From Clostridia bacterium (GTDB lineage Bacteria; Bacillota; Peptococcia; DRI-13; UBA5745): a DNA stretch of 64,000 nt. Under the pieces are notes generated by a model. That model searched no databases. It had not been told where the DNA came from and worked only from the letters and a program-made list of their open reading frames with translations. The position numbers and the translations under genes were made by a program. Shown here piece after piece: positions 9,296 to 18,332 of this stretch. Each line of letters opens with the position of its first letter. The first letter of the stretch is position 1. The stretch lies in NCBI GenBank assembly GCA_018434325.1, contig JAHDPO010000058.1:1-64000 (forward strand). Direction: 5' to 3'.

Positions 9296-9479
9296 GAGAC
9301 CACTGAAAAAGTGGCCAAGTCTCAGCTAAATACGCAAAATTGCAGGTTTAAAGTGTGGTCGCCTATTCAAAATACGGTCTATTCTCTTGTAGATACACTA
9401 GATATAGCCAAATGCGGTAAAATGCAGTCAAATACATTCTCCAAAACGGCGCTCTGACACTTTAAACTTGCAATTTTGC
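9296..9479. repeat. MITE-like dispersed element, copy 1
   Basis: A 184-bp non-coding unit with a second copy at 24236-24418, about 92 percent identical by eye with one single-base gap. Its right part is bounded by 23-bp near-perfect inverted repeats: 9334-9356 (starting GCAAAATTGCAGG) and 9457-9479 (ending CTTGCAATTTTGC), with one mismatch. About 38 further bases on the left, starting GAGACCACTG, are conserved but outside the inverted repeats. In this copy CCACT-GAAAA-AGTGG forms a small hairpin. It encodes nothing; a non-autonomous mobile element is the likeliest reading. Confidence 0.75.
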
Positions 9480-9640
9480 TCATTTACATTCGGGAAAGTC
9501 AACAGGAATATGTAACCCCAGAATGAAGCTGAAAAATGAAAGGAATTGGAATTGAGGTGGAAACCCTTTCGCTTTTGTATCAAAGAGTGTAAAATAGTGT
9601 AAAGAGATGAAAAAATGTGCAAATGTAAGAAGGGATGTAG

Positions 9641-10126
9641 TTGTTACTATTCCTTGCCTTTTTGGAAGAAGAGGAGAATAAAGAGCTCGAGCAATTATAT
9701 TGGCAATATAGGGGCCCCTTGTTTCGTATTGCGAAAAGTATTTTAAATGATCATCATTTGGCGGAAGATGCTCTGCAAATCATGTTTATCAAATTGGCGG
9801 CCTATTTGAAGAAGAAAAAGCTTCCCGCTGAGGAAAAACTACGGCCTTTCTTGGTGGCTATAATCAAACATACGGCCATCGACCTTTACCGCAAACAACA
9901 AAGGGCGCCGGAGCTGATGGAGATAAGTGAGGAAATTTTCCCGGCACCCGGTGGTTTATCAGTTCTTACGCCAGAGGAAATCCTTTTAAATGAGGAAGCT
10001 TATCAACGTTTGGTGGCTTATATTAAAGAGATGCCGTTGATTCATCAGGAAATTCTTCTTTTTCGCTATTATTATGAAATGACGGAGCAAGAGATTTCTG
10101 ATTTACTAGAGAAGGCTATATTTTAA
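9641..10126 (+). CDS. ECF-type sigma factor, truncated in region 4
   Basis: 161 residues. Region 2 is recognisable (ELYWQYRGPLFRIAKSILNDHHLAEDALQ pattern, then LRPFLVAIIKHTAIDLYRK), as is the start of region 4 (MPLIHQEILLFRYYYEMTEQEISDLL). The protein then stops after EKAIF, just where the recognition helix of region 4.2 should follow. No other frame restores a normal helix within the next 130 bases; one frame stays open to 10226 but does not look like a sigma factor. The start is a TTG with AAGGGATG upstream. It is therefore probably a degraded or strongly altered sigma factor. Codon use is more AT-rich than in the arg genes. Confidence 0.65.
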   Translation: MLLFLAFLEEEENKELEQLYWQYRGPLFRIAKSILNDHHLAEDALQIMFIKLAAYLKKKKLPAEEKLRPFLVAIIKHTAIDLYRKQQRAPELMEISEEIFPAPGGLSVLTPEEILLNEEAYQRLVAYIKEMPLIHQEILLFRYYYEMTEQEISDLLEKAIF

Positions 10127-10266
10127 CGCTGCGAACCTCAAAAATTAAACAAACCAAGCCGCTAAAGCTGGTTTTCAGTTCTATTGATAATGAGAATTTT
10201 TTTCGGATTATTGAAGATATAGCATAGGCTATAGCACCCGATGATTTATAAATGCAGGAGGTTATG

Positions 10267-10827
10267 ATGAATAGGAGGAATTTTCTTTATTCCCTCAAAA
10301 AGCCGGCAGGGGTTATCTTATTGAGCCTCTTCTTTTTTGTTTTGGGCTTTTTCTTGGGGCGGACAGGGAGCCCTTCCTTTACTGAGCTCCCCCTTGAGAT
10401 TCAATTTTACACAGGTGCTTTGCCCGAATACTTTTTAAGCGACCGGGAGCAAATACTTTATTTACTGCCGTCAGAAGGGGCGCCGGAATCTAGGCGGCTG
10501 CCGGCCTATACGATGGTCAATTGTTATGACCGGGTTTTGTGTGAAGGGGAGATTTGGCTCTACGTCGACACCCCGGTTTTCGATATTCCAGCTATCAATG
10601 CAAAAGGATGGGTTAAAGAATCCCAAGGTGTTCCTTATACTGATGAAGTGCGGTCTCTTTTGGTATTTCCCCTATATCTTAAGAATGAAGCCGAATATCT
10701 CGATCCCCATGCCGGGCCGTTGCTTATAGAGGAAAGGCAAGAGAATCAGGTATATCTGACCGGCGCCGGCGGCTGGGCCAACTGGGTAGCAATTGATGAT
10801 TTGCGTTATCCGGATTTACGGAATTGA
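10267..10827 (+). CDS. Membrane-anchored protein of unknown function
   Basis: 186 residues. One N-terminal transmembrane segment lies at about residues 14-34 (PAGVILLSLFFFVLGFFLG); the rest is predicted to be outside. The outer part contains short strands such as YTMVNCYDRV and GEIWLYVDTPVF that could form an SH3-like fold; I do not recognise the family. Of several ATGs, the one at 10267 is five bases after GGAGG (10257-10261). It follows the truncated sigma factor by 140 bases and may once have been its partner, for example an anti-sigma or target gene, but nothing proves it. Confidence 0.6.
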   Translation: MNRRNFLYSLKKPAGVILLSLFFFVLGFFLGRTGSPSFTELPLEIQFYTGALPEYFLSDREQILYLLPSEGAPESRRLPAYTMVNCYDRVLCEGEIWLYVDTPVFDIPAINAKGWVKESQGVPYTDEVRSLLVFPLYLKNEAEYLDPHAGPLLIEERQENQVYLTGAGGWANWVAIDDLRYPDLRN

Positions 10828-10833
10828 AAAAAG

Positions 10834-10864
10834 GCCTGTGCAATAACGCACAGGCTTTCTTGTT
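10834..10864. terminator. Bidirectional terminator between convergent genes
   Basis: GCCTGTGC (10834-10841) and GCACAGGC (10848-10855) with a 6-base loop, followed by TTTCTTGTTT on the plus strand and preceded by an A-run that serves the minus strand. It ends the gene at 10267-10827 and probably pepA. Confidence 0.85.
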
Positions 10865-10882
10865 TGCGGAGCTAAGCCTCCC

Positions 10883-12313
10883 CTATAGTCCCTTCACCAA
10901 ATAATACAAGGTCTTCACCGGCACGCCGGTTGCTCCCTTTGGCATATAGCCGTATTCGGAGGAGGTATAGCTTGTGCCCGCTATATCCAGGTGTATCCAG
11001 GGGGTGCCGTTGACAAATTCCGATAAGAAAAGCCCGGCGATAATGGCGCCGGCGCCGGCACCGTCTTTGCCAATATTGCTTAAATCGGCGAAAGTGCCTT
11101 TATAAAGCTCTTTATATTCTTCAAAGCCGGGCAGCTCCCAGACATTTTCTCCTGCCATAGAGGATGCTTCTTTTAAATCCTTCATGAAAGCTTCATTGTT
11201 GGTCACAGCGCCTGTGGTTATATTGCCAAGAGCAACGATGCAGGCTCCTGTCAAAGTAGCGATATCCACGACTTTATCGGCCTTTTCGACAGTTGTGGCA
11301 TACCATAAAGCATCGGCTAAGGTCAATCTGCCTTCGGCGTCGGTGTTGCCTACTTCAATGGTCTTGCCGGACATGGAGCCGATAATATCCCCTGTCTTGT
11401 AGGCGTCGCCGGAAATCATGTTTTCGCAGGCGGCAACAATGCCCACCACATTTTTCTTCAGCTTTGATTTAGCGATAGCTTTCAATACGCCGATGACCGA
11501 GGCGGAGCCTGCCATATCTGTGTGCATGGTTTTCATGCTGCCCGCGGGCTTCAGGCAATAGCCGCCGGAATCGTAAGTGATCCCTTTGCCTACCAGAGCT
11601 ATTTTTTCTTTAGCTTCAGGATTGCCTGCATAGGACATGACGATAAATCTGGGTTCCTTTGCCGATCCTCTTCCTACGGCCAGAAAAGCCTCCATGCCCA
11701 GCTCTGCTATTTTTTCTTTGCCGAAAACCTCGACCTTAACGCCTAAAGCGGTCAGCTCTTCTTTAGCGCTATTGGCCAATACCTCGGGATACATGTTGAT
11801 TGCCGGTTCGTTTACCAAATCCCTGGCGGTAAATATCCCTGCCGCAATGTTTTGGATTTCTCTTATACTATCTGTCACCAAATCTTCCCGGTCTTTGGCA
11901 ACGGTTAAGAAAACCTCTTCCAAGGCGGGCTTCAATTTCTTTTCCGTCAGGAATTTTTCATAGCTATACTCGGACTGCAGCAAGCCTTCGACTGCGGCGG
12001 CCACAGTCATTCCATAGCATAGATCCTCAAACTGAGGGATTTCGACAGCAATGCTTTTTACTTTATACTTTATTGCTTCTTTGCCAAGAGCATGGAATGC
12101 TTTTCTCAGTACTTCCAGGGATACCTTATTCCGATCCCCCAAGCCCAAAAAGATCACATGATCATTTTTGCCGATAGCGGAATAAACCTCGGCAGGCTTG
12201 CCTGAAATCAGCTCCCTGTCTTTGGCGTACAAATAAGCATCATTAATCAAGTCCTCGTCTTTATATACAAATATAACTTTTGTTTCGCCGCCGGCGCCGA
12301 TTTTAAACTCCAT
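10883..12313 (-). CDS. pepA: Leucyl aminopeptidase (M17)
   Basis: A cytosolic two-metal aminopeptidase that releases N-terminal amino acids from peptides. 476 residues. The family signature NTDAEGRL is present, and GKGITYDSGGYCLKP carries the metal-binding lysine and aspartate. The C-terminal catalytic domain starts at about residue 165; the N-terminal macro-like domain is less conserved. A GGGAGG site lies eight bases before the ATG at 12313. Single-gene unit, convergent with the membrane protein gene and divergent from the glycosidase gene. Confidence 0.92.
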   Translation of the reverse strand: MEFKIGAGGETKVIFVYKDEDLINDAYLYAKDRELISGKPAEVYSAIGKNDHVIFLGLGDRNKVSLEVLRKAFHALGKEAIKYKVKSIAVEIPQFEDLCYGMTVAAAVEGLLQSEYSYEKFLTEKKLKPALEEVFLTVAKDREDLVTDSIREIQNIAAGIFTARDLVNEPAINMYPEVLANSAKEELTALGVKVEVFGKEKIAELGMEAFLAVGRGSAKEPRFIVMSYAGNPEAKEKIALVGKGITYDSGGYCLKPAGSMKTMHTDMAGSASVIGVLKAIAKSKLKKNVVGIVAACENMISGDAYKTGDIIGSMSGKTIEVGNTDAEGRLTLADALWYATTVEKADKVVDIATLTGACIVALGNITTGAVTNNEAFMKDLKEASSMAGENVWELPGFEEYKELYKGTFADLSNIGKDGAGAGAIIAGLFLSEFVNGTPWIHLDIAGTSYTSSEYGYMPKGATGVPVKTLYYLVKGL

Positions 12314-12438
12314 CGTTATTACCTCCCAATGCTTTTGGTTATAGTTTACTACAAAATGTTTTTAAAGTATGCCCTCTGTTATCGATAATAAGTATTTCCG
12401 ATTAAATCATGGCCAAACCGGGGGAAGGGCAAAACCGC

Positions 12439-12467
12439 TTGACGAAACTCCTGCCCCGCTTTAAAAT
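12439..12467 (+). promoter_or_regulatory. Predicted promoter of the phosphodiester glycosidase gene
   Basis: TTGACG (12439-12444), a 17-base spacer and TAAAAT (12462-12467), about 48 bases before the start codon. Confidence 0.65.
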
Positions 12468-12514
12468 AGTAATTCAGAATAGACTTATTATAATACGAAT
12501 GCAGGAGAAAAAAG

Positions 12515-14008
12515 ATGAGATTTTCTAAAATAGTCCTTATTGCTGCCGTAATGATTTCGTTGCTGATCAATCCGGGCTCTTCCTATGGAGCCGCCGCCAC
12601 TGCCTATAAGAGCGAAACGCTAAACGGCGTCAGCCTCAGATATGTAACGGTGGATATGAGTAGTGAGGGCATTAGTCCGGTGGTATTAAATGCTCAAAAT
12701 AAAATTACGGAAACCGAGCCTCTGTCTGCCATGGCGCAGAAGATGGACGCTGTGGCTGCCGTCAATGGAACGTATTTTGAAGCGTATGAAGGCATGCCCA
12801 TTCCCTGGGGCACAATCATCAAGGAAGGCAAGGTTATCCACATCAGCCAAAGCGGTGCGGTATTTGGCATCACGGCAGCCGGCAAATTGCTGGTGGACCG
12901 GCTGACCTTTGATTTTGCCGGGTATATTAACGGCCAATACCGGGCCATTCCCTGGAGAATCAATCATCCCAGTACGGAAGATGAGGCCATTACTATATTC
13001 ACGCCGGAATATGGCGCCACCGTAACCCTGGCTCCCGGGGCCAAAGCTGCAGTGGTTGGCAAAAACGGCCTGGTGACGCAGATTGCCGCAGCAGATTTTG
13101 ATGTGCCCGGCGGTGGCTTCGCTATTGCCTATAATCCGGCCGTGGCTTATTTGGTGGGGGAGCGGTACAAAGTAGGGGATCATGTCACTTATGAGGTGAA
13201 GATTAATACCACCTTTACCAAGGCTGAGGATTGGCGGGAGGTCACTGTTGCCCTGGGGGCGGGCCCCAGCCTGATTATCAATGGGGTGATCACCGCCGAG
13301 GGCCACAAGGAAGGCTTCACGGAAGAAAAAATCAATAGCCTGAGTACAGCCAGATCCTTTATCGGAGCTAGGGCGGACGGCAAAATCATTATCGGCAATA
13401 TGGCCTCTGCCACCGTCAGCAAGGCGGCCGAGGTTTGCCAAAGCTTAGGGCTGGTAAATGCCATGTGCCTGGATGGCGGCGGCTCCACAGCCCTCTATTA
13501 TCCGGCTGATAAAATATCCTTCGCCGGCCGCAATATCAATAACGGATTAGCCTTTATTCAGTCCAACCTGACCAATCAGCTTTACGCAAAGCCTTCGGCA
13601 GCCAAAGTATATGTAGATGGAGGCAGCGTCAATTTCATTGCTTATAATATAAATGGCAATAATTATTTTAAGCTGCGGGATCTGGCCTTGGCGTTGAAGG
13701 GCAGCGGCAAGCAGTTTGACGTAGGCTGGGACCAGGCGTCAAACTCCATAATTCTCTACAGCAATCAAGCTTATAAGACAATGGGCGAAGAAGCGCCGGC
13801 CCAAGCAAGCCAAAAGGCAGTTCCGGCCCAAAAAACCAGCTCAAAAATACTGGCGGCAGATAGAATAGTTGCCTTTGACGCCTACAATATAAATGGCAAT
13901 AACTTTTTTAAGCTGCGGGATATTGCGGAATTGCTTGATTTTGAGCTGACCTGGGATGCCGGCGCCGGCGCCATTCGGGTCGATACGGCTAAGCCTTACC
14001 GGCAGTAG
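12515..14008 (+). CDS. Secreted phosphodiester glycosidase with two stalk repeats
   Basis: 497 residues with a signal peptide (about residues 1-25). The N-terminal two thirds form a NAGPA/phosphodiester glycosidase domain (MAQKMDAVAAVNGTYFE near residue 70, GARADGKIIIGNM and CLDGGGSTALYY near 290-325); such domains remove a sugar from a phosphodiester. The C-terminal third carries two copies of the motif YNINGNNYFKLRD / YNINGNNFFKLRD (near residues 377 and 457), typical of copper-amine-oxidase N-terminal-like stalk domains in Clostridia cell surface proteins. A cell-envelope role is likely; the substrate is unknown. GGAG lies seven bases before the ATG. Confidence 0.85.
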   Translation: MRFSKIVLIAAVMISLLINPGSSYGAAATAYKSETLNGVSLRYVTVDMSSEGISPVVLNAQNKITETEPLSAMAQKMDAVAAVNGTYFEAYEGMPIPWGTIIKEGKVIHISQSGAVFGITAAGKLLVDRLTFDFAGYINGQYRAIPWRINHPSTEDEAITIFTPEYGATVTLAPGAKAAVVGKNGLVTQIAAADFDVPGGGFAIAYNPAVAYLVGERYKVGDHVTYEVKINTTFTKAEDWREVTVALGAGPSLIINGVITAEGHKEGFTEEKINSLSTARSFIGARADGKIIIGNMASATVSKAAEVCQSLGLVNAMCLDGGGSTALYYPADKISFAGRNINNGLAFIQSNLTNQLYAKPSAAKVYVDGGSVNFIAYNINGNNYFKLRDLALALKGSGKQFDVGWDQASNSIILYSNQAYKTMGEEAPAQASQKAVPAQKTSSKILAADRIVAFDAYNINGNNFFKLRDIAELLDFELTWDAGAGAIRVDTAKPYRQ

Positions 14009-14024
14009 GAGCGGTTTTTTATTC

Positions 14025-14297
14025 CTATAGATTATGGATATCATGGATTGCGCACATTGCGTCGTCAAAGTCTTTTTTGTGGACGTACAAATGATATTCG
14101 TAGGTATAATCTGTTTTTTGTCCGAGGGTGGTCAGCGTTGCCCGCCGGGAAGCGCCTAAACCTGAAGCGCCGCCGTTTCTGTTGACCGTCCGGACGTAGT
14201 AATCAATATGGTTTTGCCTTAATTTGCTTCTTGCTTTTGATAAATGATCAAGATCAAAGGTTAAAAGCAACTCCTTCCGGTTAAAGATAGTGAACAT
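14025..14297 (-). CDS. Small protein of unknown function
   Basis: About 90 residues starting MFTIFNRKELLLTFD. The layout (two strands with a helix DLDHLSKARSKLRQNHI between them, and a C-terminal YEYHLYVHKKDFDDAM) looks like a small ferredoxin-fold or DUF2007-like domain, but the match is weak and no function is proposed. The first ATG in frame is at 14318; the one at 14297 has GGGAGG seven bases upstream and is preferred. It ends 17 bases past the glycosidase stop, convergently. Confidence 0.6.
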   Translation of the reverse strand: MFTIFNRKELLLTFDLDHLSKARSKLRQNHIDYYVRTVNRNGGASGLGASRRATLTTLGQKTDYTYEYHLYVHKKDFDDAMCAIHDIHNL

Positions 14298-14469
14298 GCG
14301 AGCACCTCCCTTATTCAAAACGCGGTTTCATTATTCGATTTGATTATATCATAGGTTACTCGCCCTTCTTGATGTTGTTTGCTCGGGCTAGCTACTCAAA
14401 TTTGCAGGCCTACGATTGCCTCTCTACCATCGTCTTATTAATCGTAAAAATCATGTCGGAAAACGGACA

Positions 14470-14498
14470 TTGACAGACATCTCCATATTTACGATAAT
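14470..14498 (+). promoter_or_regulatory. Promoter of the DUF4143 ATPase gene, overlapping a palindrome
   Basis: A perfect TTGACA (14470-14475), a 17-base spacer and GATAAT (14493-14498). The spacer and -10 lie within the left arm of the 23-bp inverted repeat, so a protein bound to the repeat would block the promoter. Confidence 0.65.
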
Positions 14499-14532
14499 AT
14501 AAAGAGAGGTTTATATTATCGTAAATATGGAG
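14481..14532. repeat. Perfect 23-bp inverted repeat over promoter and ribosome site
   Basis: 14481-14503 (CTCCATATTTACG...) is the exact reverse complement of 14510-14532, with a 6-base centre GAGAGG. The right arm contains the GGAG of the downstream gene's ribosome site. In DNA it may be an operator; any transcript starting upstream of it would fold into a hairpin that hides the ribosome site. Confidence 0.85.
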
Positions 14533-14541
14533 GTGTAGTTT

Positions 14542-15768
14542 ATGGACTATATCAGCAGACAGCTGGAACGCAAATTTATAAAGATGAGCGGCTTTTTTAA
14601 AGCTCTGCTTGTAACAGGTGCAAGACAGGTGGGAAAAACAACAATGCTGCGCCATCTTGCTCAAGATCAGAACAGAACCTACGTTACTCTTGATAATCTC
14701 ATGGCACGCAATCTTGCTAAGACTGATCCGGTTTTATTTTTTCAGACATATCAACCGCCTATCATTATTGACGAAGTGCAATATGCGCCAGAGTTGTTCA
14801 GTCAAATCAAGATTCTCTGTGACGAAAGTCAGGAGACGGGGCTTTTTTGGCTGACGGGTTCTCAGCAATTTGAGATGATGAAAAACTTGAGAGAAACGCT
14901 GGCTGGCAGGATTGGTATTCTGGAGCTTTACAGCTTATCAAAAAGCGAAAGAGACGGGATCATATTTGAAAATGATTTGGATTTTGCTTTAATTAGTTTA
15001 CAATCACGGCAGGCAAAGGCGCCGAAGAGCAATGTGAACGATATTTTTGAATATATTTGGAGAGGCGGAATGCCTCAGGTCGTTGGGGCTGATGGCGAAG
15101 AGCGGCAAGAATATTATAATTCTTATGTGAACACTTATCTGATGAGGGACGTTGCAGAACTTGGCGGCATAACGGATACCTTGCGTTTTGGGAAGTTTTT
15201 TACGGCCTGCGCTGCGTTGGTGGCTCAGCAGGTCAACTATAAAACCCTTGCGGAAGCAGCGGAAATTAGTCAGCCCACTGCGAAAGAATGGCTGCGGCTA
15301 TTGGAAGGAATGGGAATCGTCTATTTATTGCAGCCGTATTCCAATAATGCCCTTAAACGTCTGGCAAAAACAGCGAAGCTTTATTTTTGTGATTCGGGGT
15401 TATGCTCCCACCTGTCAATGTGGCTGACGCCGGAAACGCTGCTGCATGGTGCGGCAAGCGGTCATTTCTTTGAAAATCATGTTGTAACGGAGATATTGAA
15501 GAGCTATGCCTATTCAAAATTAAAAGTAAACATGACATATTATCGTGATACAAACGCTAAAGAAATAGACCTTTTTATAGAAAAAAATAATCTGGTCCAT
15601 CCACTGGAAATCAAAAAGTCAGCTAATCCCGACAGCCGTGAGGTGAAGAAGTTTAACGTTCTGGAAAAGGCAAGTGTGCAGATAGGGGATGGCGGTATTA
15701 TTTGTATGTGCGAAGAAGTCATGCCTATTGATTCCAAAAACTGTTTTATTCCTTGTAACCTGATTTAG
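14542..15768 (+). CDS. DUF4143-family AAA ATPase
   Basis: 408 residues. The N-terminal AAA_14 ATPase domain has Walker A TGARQVGKTT (about residues 25-34) and Walker B PIIIDEVQYAP (near 75). A winged-helix segment lies near residue 240 (AEISQPTAKEWLRLLEGMGIVYLL). The C-terminal DUF4143 part has a nuclease-like core in the order E (HFFENHVVTEIL), D (NAKEIDLFI), E-x-K (HPLEIKKS), the PD-(D/E)XK pattern. Such proteins are common, often mobile between genomes, and of unknown role. It is more AT-rich than its neighbours, in line with recent gain. Confidence 0.88.
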   Translation: MDYISRQLERKFIKMSGFFKALLVTGARQVGKTTMLRHLAQDQNRTYVTLDNLMARNLAKTDPVLFFQTYQPPIIIDEVQYAPELFSQIKILCDESQETGLFWLTGSQQFEMMKNLRETLAGRIGILELYSLSKSERDGIIFENDLDFALISLQSRQAKAPKSNVNDIFEYIWRGGMPQVVGADGEERQEYYNSYVNTYLMRDVAELGGITDTLRFGKFFTACAALVAQQVNYKTLAEAAEISQPTAKEWLRLLEGMGIVYLLQPYSNNALKRLAKTAKLYFCDSGLCSHLSMWLTPETLLHGAASGHFFENHVVTEILKSYAYSKLKVNMTYYRDTNAKEIDLFIEKNNLVHPLEIKKSANPDSREVKKFNVLEKASVQIGDGGIICMCEEVMPIDSKNCFIPCNLI

Positions 15769-15872
15769 AAGTATGCGTCCGAGGCCAAATAAAAGGAGGA
15801 CGCCCCTCCTGAACCTTTTCAGATCCATTGCGGGAAGCCCCCCCTTAACTGCAGGCAAGCGTTAAGCCTGCT

Positions 15873-15928
15873 AAACCTGTAAACTTAAACCTGTAAACTT
15901 AAACCTGTAAACTTAAACCGGCAAACTG
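15873..15928. repeat. 14-bp tandem repeat, three perfect units and one diverged
   Basis: AAACCTGTAAACTT occurs at 15873-15886, 15887-15900 and 15901-15914, then a diverged AAACCGGCAAACTG at 15915-15928. It lies between the convergent DUF4143 and methionine gamma-lyase genes. It is too short and regular for a CRISPR array and encodes nothing evident. Confidence 0.8.
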
Positions 15929-15929
15929 A

Positions 15930-17126
15930 TTATTTGAGATCTTTCAGGATTTCCCGGAAGTCGGCAATGATGTCTTCCGGATCTTCCAAGCCTACGGAGA
16001 TCCGCACCAGGCCTTCGGAAATACCGGCCTCTGCCAGCTCCTCGGCAGTATAGGTGGAATGGGTCATGGTGGCGGGATGCTCCACCAAAGTCTCGGCATC
16101 GCCCAAGCTGACGGCGATGGCAGCCAGACTCAGCCGGTTCAGGCATTTGGCGGTGGCTTCCTTGTCGGCCTTCAGCTCTATGGCTACCATGCCGCCGAAA
16201 AGGCGCATCTGTTTTTTGGCGATATCGTGGCCCTTAAAGCTTTCCAGGCCGGGATAATAGACCTTGGACACGGCCGGATGGCTTTCAAAAAAGCGGGCCA
16301 GCTTCATGGCGTTGCTGCAATGGCGTTCCATGCGGATATCCAGGGTTTTCAGGCCCCGAGCCATCAAAAAGGCATTGAAAGGGGCCATAACTGCACCGGT
16401 CACGTCCTTGAGGCCAAACATGCGGCACTCGCCCATGAAGTCGGCCTTGCCAATAATGACGCCGGCAATGACGTCGCCGTGGCCGTTGAGATATTTGGTG
16501 GCGCTGTGAACTACTACATCGGCTCCTAAGCCCAGGGGACGGGTCAGATAGGGGGTAGCGAAAGTATTGTCCACGATTACCTTGATTGCCGGATTGTATT
16601 CATGGGTAAGCTGAGCTATCCGGGCAATGTCGAGGATTTTCAGCGTAGGATTGCAAGGCGTTTCAAAATAGACTACTTTTGTATTGGCCTTAAGATGCTT
16701 TTTCAGGTTTTCTTCCTGTGTAAGATCGGTGAAGGTCACTTCAATGCCGTAGCGCTCCATGCCGTGGTTCAGCAAGGCATAAGTGCAGCCGTACAAGGTC
16801 TCGTCGGCCAGAATATGATCGCCGTTGCGCACGGTGGTCCACAGCGCCGTAGCGATGGCCCCCATGCCGGAAGCGGTGGCCAGAGCGGCTTCGCCTTCTT
16901 CCAGAGCCGCCATCTTTTCTTCCAGCATAATCAGGGAGGGGTTGGCCAAACGGGAATAAATATAGCCGTTTTCCTGGCCGGCAAAGCGGGCGCCGCCTTG
17001 CTCCACCGTGTCGAAGCTAAAGGTAGCCGTCTGATAAATCGGCATGCATAATGCGCCGCTCTCATCACGTTTGGCTCCGGCATGAATTTGTTTTGTTGCA
17101 AAACCGCTGTTGTTTAAATGACTCAT
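15930..17126 (-). CDS. megL: Methionine gamma-lyase
   Basis: A PLP enzyme of the Cys/Met metabolism family, 398 residues. It degrades methionine to methanethiol, ammonia and 2-oxobutyrate. The Schiff-base lysine lies in HSATKYLNGHGD, and YGCTYALLNHG carries the cysteine equivalent to Cys116 of Pseudomonas putida MGL, which separates these lyases from cystathionine gamma-synthases. ATG at 17126 is chosen since AAAGG is nine bases away; the ATG at 17135 touches it. Divergent from a LysR gene that probably controls it, the usual arrangement for that family. Cystathionine gamma-lyase activity cannot be excluded. Confidence 0.88.
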   Translation of the reverse strand: MSHLNNSGFATKQIHAGAKRDESGALCMPIYQTATFSFDTVEQGGARFAGQENGYIYSRLANPSLIMLEEKMAALEEGEAALATASGMGAIATALWTTVRNGDHILADETLYGCTYALLNHGMERYGIEVTFTDLTQEENLKKHLKANTKVVYFETPCNPTLKILDIARIAQLTHEYNPAIKVIVDNTFATPYLTRPLGLGADVVVHSATKYLNGHGDVIAGVIIGKADFMGECRMFGLKDVTGAVMAPFNAFLMARGLKTLDIRMERHCSNAMKLARFFESHPAVSKVYYPGLESFKGHDIAKKQMRLFGGMVAIELKADKEATAKCLNRLSLAAIAVSLGDAETLVEHPATMTHSTYTAEELAEAGISEGLVRISVGLEDPEDIIADFREILKDLK

Positions 17127-17354
17127 CTCTATCATCCTTTCTGTTTGCCCTCCCGGCTTTTGAAAGCTGGTAAGCATTGCAATTGAAAAAAGTGAGAATT
17201 CAATTTATAATAGAACCAAAGTTATGCTTAACCTCTCCTTACTCAAAGCTTATCATTTCCTGCTATAAAGTGTTACAACAGGTTTTTGGCTGCTGGTTAG
17301 CGCTTTTTTCGATAGCTGACCGGTGAATCATTTTCAGAGAAAGGAAGGATAATC

Positions 17355-18332
17355 ATGACCTTTCAGCAATTGCTTTATTTGGTGGAAATCTTTCGATGTG
17401 GTTCCATCAATAAAGCCGCCCAGAACCTTTTTATTTCCCAGTCCAGCATCTCAAGCTCCATCAAGGATCTCGAAGATGAGTTGGGCGTTTGCTTTTTTGA
17501 ACGCCATAACCGGGGCGTGGATTTTACTGAAGAAGGCAAGGAGTTTTTGAATTATGCCCAGCTGCTGCTGGAACAGAAGCAGCATGTGGAAAGCATGTAT
17601 AAGAAGAAAAATATAGCGCCGCCTTCTCACCTTAGCGTGTCTACCCAGCGTTACCCTTTTACAGAAGACGCTTTCATCCGTCTGCTCAGGAGCATTGATA
17701 AGCCGAATTTTTCCTTTGGGTTAAAGGAATCCTCCATGGATACGGTGATCAACGACGTTTATGAGCATCGGGCGGATATCGGCGTCATTTTTTTATCCAA
17801 CCTGACGGAAAAAATGCTGGATCGGATTTTAGAAACCAAAGGCATCGCTTTTCAGGAGCTGCATTGCGTTAGGCCATGTGTTTTTGTACGGCGGGGCCAT
17901 CCTTTAGCCTGTCTGGCCAGCGTCTCCGCCGAAGCCCTCGGCGACTATCCGTATCTGAGTTTTGAGCATGGTCATAGCGCTGCTCTTGATTTCTCCGAAG
18001 AAGTACAGCTTCTCACCTTCAAAAGGTCCAGCCGTATCATCAGAGTAAACAGCAGGGCGGCGGCGGTAAATATCATCGCCAGCACCGACGCCATTACTAC
18101 CGGCAGCGGGCTTTTGGTCAGCGGCCTGATGGATACCCGCATGATTTCTATTCCTCTGGAGGGCAACGACTGCATGCGGCTGGGCTGGATTCATCTGAAG
18201 AATAGCAAGCTGTCGCCGGAGGCCCTGGATTTTGTGGAGCTGTTGAAGCAGTCCATTGCCGAATCCATTGTTTATACGGAAAGGGTTAGAAATCAGTTTA
18301 TTAAAGAAGAGGTGGAATCCATCATATCTTAG
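17355..18332 (+). CDS. LysR-family transcriptional regulator
   Basis: 325 residues. The N-terminal winged HTH (MTFQQLLYLVEIFRCGSINKAA..LFISQSSISSSIKDLE) is typical, followed by a long helix and a substrate-binding domain starting near residue 95. It is divergent from the methionine gamma-lyase gene across 228 bases, so regulation of that gene by a sulfur amino acid or 2-oxobutyrate signal is the natural guess. GAAAGGAAGGAT precedes the ATG. Its last 11 bases overlap the convergent racemase-family gene. Confidence 0.9.
   Translation: MTFQQLLYLVEIFRCGSINKAAQNLFISQSSISSSIKDLEDELGVCFFERHNRGVDFTEEGKEFLNYAQLLLEQKQHVESMYKKKNIAPPSHLSVSTQRYPFTEDAFIRLLRSIDKPNFSFGLKESSMDTVINDVYEHRADIGVIFLSNLTEKMLDRILETKGIAFQELHCVRPCVFVRRGHPLACLASVSAEALGDYPYLSFEHGHSAALDFSEEVQLLTFKRSSRIIRVNSRAAAVNIIASTDAITTGSGLLVSGLMDTRMISIPLEGNDCMRLGWIHLKNSKLSPEALDFVELLKQSIAESIVYTERVRNQFIKEEVESIIS

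Noticed and set aside
10102-10226. Continuation of the sigma factor in another frame
   Set aside because: The frame is open, but its translation does not show a region 4.2 helix or helix-turn-helix pattern.
15873-15928. Short tandem repeats as a CRISPR array
   Set aside because: Units of 14 bp are directly adjacent with no spacers.
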